A DNA stretch of 16,218 bases, from the NCBI GenBank assembly GCA_037969175.1, contig JBBKWX010000079.1, positions 1 to 16,218 of the forward strand. Direction: 5' to 3'. Both the position numbers and the translations under genes were made by a program. The notes beneath the pieces are model-generated. The model was not told the DNA's origin and ran no database searches. It saw only the letters and a list, made by a program, of their open reading frames with translations. Of the stretch, positions 14,075 to 16,218 are shown piece by piece (the stretch's first letter is position 1; each line of letters starts with the position of its first letter). Source of the stretch: JBBKWX01 sp037969175 (lineage in GTDB: Bacteria; Bacteroidota; Bacteroidia; AKYH767-A; JBBKVM01).

Positions 14075-16021
14075 ATGAAGCCACTCTATTGTAACAGTCT
14101 TACTTCGTATTCCCGCTACCTCAGTTCTGAAGTGCGTATTGGTGATCTTATATTGGGTGGGAAAAATCCCATCCGTGTGCAGTCAATGACCACGACTGAT
14201 ACTATGGATACTGCAGCTACCGTAGCTCAAAGCATCCGTATGATAGAAGCAGGTTGTGAATTGGTGAGGATCACTGCTCCAAGCATTAAGGATGCACAAA
14301 ATCTCGACTTAATTAAGAAAGAATTACGCAAACAAGGTTACAACACGCCTTTGGTTGCCGATATCCATTTTACACCCAATGCTGCCGAACTGGCTGCCCG
14401 AATCGTAGAAAAGGTCAGAGTGAATCCGGGTAATTATGCCGACAAGAAAAAGTTTGAAACCCATGATTATTCCGACTCATCATATCATGCGGAACTGGAA
14501 AGGATACGTGATAGGTTTGTTCCTCTTATCCGGATCTGCAAAGAGTATGGCACGGCCATGCGCATCGGGACTAATCATGGTTCGCTTTCTGATCGAATAA
14601 TGAGTCGCTATGGAGATACTGCAATTGGGATGGTAGAATCAGCGCTTGAATTTCTGAGAATTTGCGGGGATGAAAATTATCATCAGATCGTTCTTTCCAT
14701 GAAATCCAGTAACCCTCAGGTTATGGTTCAGGCTTATCGTTTGCTCATCACAAAGATGCGGGATGAAGGTATGAATTATCCATTGCATTTGGGAGTGACG
14801 GAAGCAGGAGAAGGGGAGGATGGCAGAATAAAATCTGCATTAGGAATCGGTACTTTGCTCGAAGATGGAATAGGAGATACAATTCGTGTTTCGCTTACAG
14901 AGGATCCTGAATTTGAGATCCCGGTTGCAAAAGCACTGGTTGCAAGATACTCCGACAGAGCCGGACACGCTCCAATTGAAGAAGTAAAAACGTTTCCGGA
15001 AAAATACGATCCATATCAGTATCACCGCAGAGAATCAATTGAAGTTATGAATCTTGGACATGGTCATGTACCGGTTGTAGTGGCCGATCTCAGCCACGCA
15101 GCAGAATTGAATCCGGCTTCTTTTTTCCCACTTGGATATACGTATTCTATCCCGAATGATAAATGGAATATTTCAGATTCTGCTTGTGATCTTATCTACA
15201 CTGGAGATAAAACAATTGATTTCGAAATCCCGGGAACTCTTGGATTGATACATAATTCAGAGACCTGGTTGAGTCTGAAAAATAATGAAAGAAGATATCC
15301 GCTTTTTTGTGGGTCACAAATAATTAATGCAGAAAAAATTCATCCTTCATTAAATTTTGTTGCCATTGATCATACCTCATTGACTGAGAATTTTCTTGAG
15401 AAAATGAAGTCAAGGAAGGATATTGTTTTGATTCTCGAAACATCCAATCAGCATGGCATGGCAGAGCAACGTCGTGTGTTTTTTACATTGGAAGAAGCAG
15501 GAATTGATCTTCCGGTAATCATAAAAAGAAATTACAAAAACACAGATCAGGATAACATGCTTTTGCATGCTTCAACAGATACCGGAGCTTTGTTTATCGA
15601 TGGCATGGGTGATGGCATCTGGTTGAATACTTCTGGAAAAATAAATCCGCGTTTTGTAAACGATCTTTCGTTTGGAATTCTTCAGGCTTCGCGTTTACGT
15701 ATCTCAAAAACTGAATATATTTCCTGCCCTTCTTGTGGTCGTACTTTGTTCGATCTTCAGGAAACAACAGCCAAAATTCGCAAACGCACTACCCATCTCA
15801 AAGGATTAAAGATCGGTATTATGGGATGCATTGTAAACGGTCCGGGAGAGATGGCAGATGCAGATTACGGCTACGTTGGCACCGGTATCGGCAAGATCAC
15901 ATTGTACAAAGGCCAGGAAGTAGTTGCAAGAAATATCCCATCAGAACAAGCCGTCGATGCCCTCATCGAACTCATCCGCAAACATGGCGACTGGGTAGAG
16001 GCTGAAGCAGTGAATGCTTGA
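14075..16021 (+). CDS. ispG: 4-hydroxy-3-methylbut-2-en-1-yl diphosphate synthase, long form
   Basis: IspG (GcpE) is the 4Fe-4S enzyme that converts methylerythritol cyclodiphosphate to HMBPP, the penultimate step of the MEP isoprenoid pathway. The N-terminal TIM barrel (about 15-285) contains NPIRVQSMTTTDTMDT, AGCELVRITAPS, LVADIHFTPNAAELAA, RVNPGNYADKK, RIGTNHGSLSDR, HLGVTEAGEGEDGRIKSALGIG and GDTIRVSLTEDP. A large inserted domain follows (about 286-545), diverged and with no cofactor motif. The C-terminal domain carries cluster ligands Cys551, Cys554 (CPSCG), Cys585 and Glu592 (GCIVNGPGE). At 648 residues it is the long form seen in Bacteroidota, Chlamydiae and plants, against about 370 in E. 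coli. The gene appears monocistronic with its own promoter. Confidence 0.97.
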   Translation: MKPLYCNSLTSYSRYLSSEVRIGDLILGGKNPIRVQSMTTTDTMDTAATVAQSIRMIEAGCELVRITAPSIKDAQNLDLIKKELRKQGYNTPLVADIHFTPNAAELAARIVEKVRVNPGNYADKKKFETHDYSDSSYHAELERIRDRFVPLIRICKEYGTAMRIGTNHGSLSDRIMSRYGDTAIGMVESALEFLRICGDENYHQIVLSMKSSNPQVMVQAYRLLITKMRDEGMNYPLHLGVTEAGEGEDGRIKSALGIGTLLEDGIGDTIRVSLTEDPEFEIPVAKALVARYSDRAGHAPIEEVKTFPEKYDPYQYHRRESIEVMNLGHGHVPVVVADLSHAAELNPASFFPLGYTYSIPNDKWNISDSACDLIYTGDKTIDFEIPGTLGLIHNSETWLSLKNNERRYPLFCGSQIINAEKIHPSLNFVAIDHTSLTENFLEKMKSRKDIVLILETSNQHGMAEQRRVFFTLEEAGIDLPVIIKRNYKNTDQDNMLLHASTDTGALFIDGMGDGIWLNTSGKINPRFVNDLSFGILQASRLRISKTEYISCPSCGRTLFDLQETTAKIRKRTTHLKGLKIGIMGCIVNGPGEMADADYGYVGTGIGKITLYKGQEVVARNIPSEQAVDALIELIRKHGDWVEAEAVNA

Positions 16022-16027
16022 TTTTCT

Positions 16028-16059
16028 TTACTGCAAAGGGTTTTTTTTACCGCAAAGGG
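16028..16059. repeat. Two-copy GCAAAGGG direct repeat
   Basis: TTACTGCAAAGGG (16028-16040) and TTACCGCAAAGGG (16047-16059) are 13-nt copies with one mismatch, 19 nt apart, separated by a T-run. Similar GCAAAG-type repeats recur in intergenic regions of Bacteroidota genomes, in my recollection. They lie between the convergent ispG and edge GxxxExxxY genes. Confidence 0.6.
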
Positions 16060-16134
16060 GCAATTGGCATTCCGGCTTGAGGATGTTTTGTTACCCACGA
16101 AAATCGTCTGCTTAGAAAACCTAATCTGATTTTC

Positions 16135-16218
16135 TCATAATTTGTGAACGATCCTGCGGATCCCGGATTTTAAAAATCTCACATTAAAATTGATCAGCAA
16201 TGCAAGTTTGCATTTTGT
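16135..16218 (-). CDS. GxxxExxxY family protein, C-terminal fragment (cut by window edge)
   Basis: Only the last 27 codons and stop (TGA at 16135-16137) are inside the window; the gene continues past the right edge. The frame that begins at base 16218 gives ...KCKLALLINFNVRFLKS then GIRRIVHKL-stop. This is the characteristic tail of GxxxExxxY proteins (TIGR04256, in the PD-(D/E)XK nuclease superfamily as PF13366). These small proteins of about 125 residues are common in Bacteroidota and many other phyla, and their function is unsettled. The catalytic residues would be upstream of the visible part, so activity cannot be judged. It converges on ispG with about 110 bp between the stops. The fragment is too short to appear in ordinary ORF lists. 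A decayed gene is possible, since only the tail is seen. Confidence 0.82.
   Translation of the reverse strand, partial: TKCKLALLINFNVRFLKSGIRRIVHKL

Noticed and set aside
16199..16214. Hairpin AATGCAA/TTGCATT near the right edge followed by Ts
   Set aside because: It lies inside the coding tail of the GxxxExxxY gene, has only seven pairs and a 2-nt loop, and is not at a transcript end.

Overview
The window looks like a chromosomal segment of a Bacteroidota bacterium, probably in the Chitinophagales/Sphingobacteriales neighbourhood. The evidence is AT-rich DNA, two secreted proteins with C-terminal type A sorting domains of the type IX secretion system (T9SS), a PorT-like outer-membrane barrel, the long form of IspG, several Bacteroidota-typical small families, and repeated TAnnTTTG -7 promoter boxes with no Shine-Dalgarno sequences. 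It reads mostly as ordinary chromosomal DNA. I see no prophage, CRISPR array, insertion sequence, tRNA or rRNA.

Left part (1-4707) is all on the minus strand. It holds an SbtA-type bicarbonate transporter, a small secreted outer-membrane beta-barrel protein, a two-gene unit (TfoX N-terminal-domain protein then YdeI/OmdA-family protein), and an orphan sensor histidine kinase with periplasmic TPRs. Middle left (4958-7920) is on the plus strand: a cyclase/kynurenine-formamidase-like metalloenzyme, an Lrp/AsnC regulator closely followed by an MmcQ/YjbR protein, then a DUF502 membrane protein translationally coupled to a secreted coiled-coil protein of unknown function.

Middle right (7923-13247) is on the minus strand: an IscS/NifS-like cysteine desulfurase, a nine-repeat PKD adhesin-like T9SS cargo with a clear intrinsic terminator behind it, and a 489-residue all-helical protein I do not recognise. 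Right part (13334-16218) has a small T9SS cargo and ispG on the plus strand, and at the edge the C-terminal 27 codons of a minus-strand GxxxExxxY-family gene. That fragment is cut by the window and preceded (in plus coordinates) by a GCAAAGGG direct repeat.

Most neighbours are functionally unrelated housekeeping or surface genes. The likely functional links are cyclase with Lrp regulator, TfoX with YdeI, and DUF502 with the coiled-coil protein. Seven genes share a promoter layout with the -7 box ending 17-22 nt before the start codon; this moves three starts downstream of the longest-ORF choice (transporter, Lrp regulator, PKD protein). Nothing here amounts to a convincing new multi-gene system. 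The best leads are the edge GxxxExxxY gene with its repeat, the Cys-patterned PKD array, and the unknown proteins at 7249-7920 and 11778-13247.
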